A program made the translations under genes and the position numbers. This document shows positions 63,901 to 64,000 of a DNA stretch of 64,000 nucleotides, in pieces; position 1 is the first letter of the stretch, and every line of letters starts with the position of its first letter. Source of the DNA: Ifrita kowaldi (Eukaryota; Chordata; Aves; Passeriformes; Cinclosomatidae). The stretch lies in the NCBI GenBank assembly GCA_013398055.1, contig VZRS01001745.1:65581-129580 (forward strand), given 5' to 3'. The notes under the pieces are model-generated. The model was not told the DNA's origin, ran no database searches, and worked only from the letters and a program-made list of their open reading frames with translations.

Positions 63901-64000
63901 TTCCTTACACATTTTGTTCCTTGCACTGAATGAATTTAGGATTTACATAAGATAGTTTGGGTCATTCTGGCATAGTGTTTGTATTGGAGGCTTTCTTGCC

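Larger units (their letters stand above)
55861..64000 (+). other. BMPR2: BMPR2 intron 3, distal part in window; no exon seen
   Basis: Non-coding sequence alternates with GC-richer patches at about 56.43-56.72, 59.12-59.26, 59.76-60.28, 61.26-61.48 and 62.46-62.70 kb. These produce open frames of up to 145 codons (61182-61619, minus; 62413-62844, minus) without recognisable domains. Low-complexity G/T sequence lies at about 56910-56955. Exon 4 of BMPR2 is expected beyond 64000. Confidence 0.65.

Noticed and set aside
1..64000. CRISPR arrays, operons, tRNA or rRNA genes
   Set aside because: The sequence is a vertebrate intron-rich locus. No regular spacer-repeat array, no cloverleaf with A and B boxes, and no rRNA-like stretch was seen by eye.

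Overview
The window looks like an intron-rich stretch of a bird (sauropsid) nuclear genome. It is AT-rich, has no dense protein-coding content, carries two degraded CR1-type retrotransposon fragments, and has a solo retroviral LTR whose termini resemble those common in songbird and other neoavian genomes. The avian call is an inference from repeat types and from the receptor sequence; the species is not determined.

Only one gene is recognisable: BMPR2 (bone morphogenetic protein receptor type 2), on the + strand, represented by exon 2 (42738-42911) and exon 3 (44179-44358). Together they encode almost the whole extracellular ligand-binding domain, with ten cysteines and three N-glycosylation sequons. 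Both exons have sound splice sites, and both start and end so that the reading frame joins across the 1267-base intron 2. Exon 1 (signal peptide and promoter) is not visible in the first 42.7 kb. Exon 4 (transmembrane segment) is not visible in the last 19.6 kb. The window is therefore best read as the 3' part of a long intron 1, exon 2, intron 2, exon 3, and the 5' part of a long intron 3.

Layout: 1-28657 is non-coding sequence with a few CpG-enriched patches (about 12.8-13.3, 15.95-16.15 and 18.43-18.70 kb) and a striking 17-bp-arm inverted repeat at 19177-19213. At 28658-28760 there is a CR1 fragment. At 29913-31217 there is a 1305-bp solo LTR, bounded by TG...CA imperfect inverted termini and a perfect 5-bp target duplication (tgacc); it accounts for the only strongly GC-rich block in the window. 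Another CR1 fragment lies at about 38915-39065. The two BMPR2 exons follow, and the remainder (44359-64000) is intron 3 with low-complexity tracts, short repeats and GC-rich patches but no recognisable exon.

The many open reading frames of 60-157 codons elsewhere show no recognisable domain, no plausible splice context and no family resemblance. The longest sit where local GC content depletes stop codons, and I treat them as chance. I found no convincing new biological system. The observations most worth a second look are the LTR with its promoter-like motifs inside the BMPR2 locus, the in-frame extension past the exon 3 splice donor that could yield a soluble receptor ectodomain, and the long inverted repeat.
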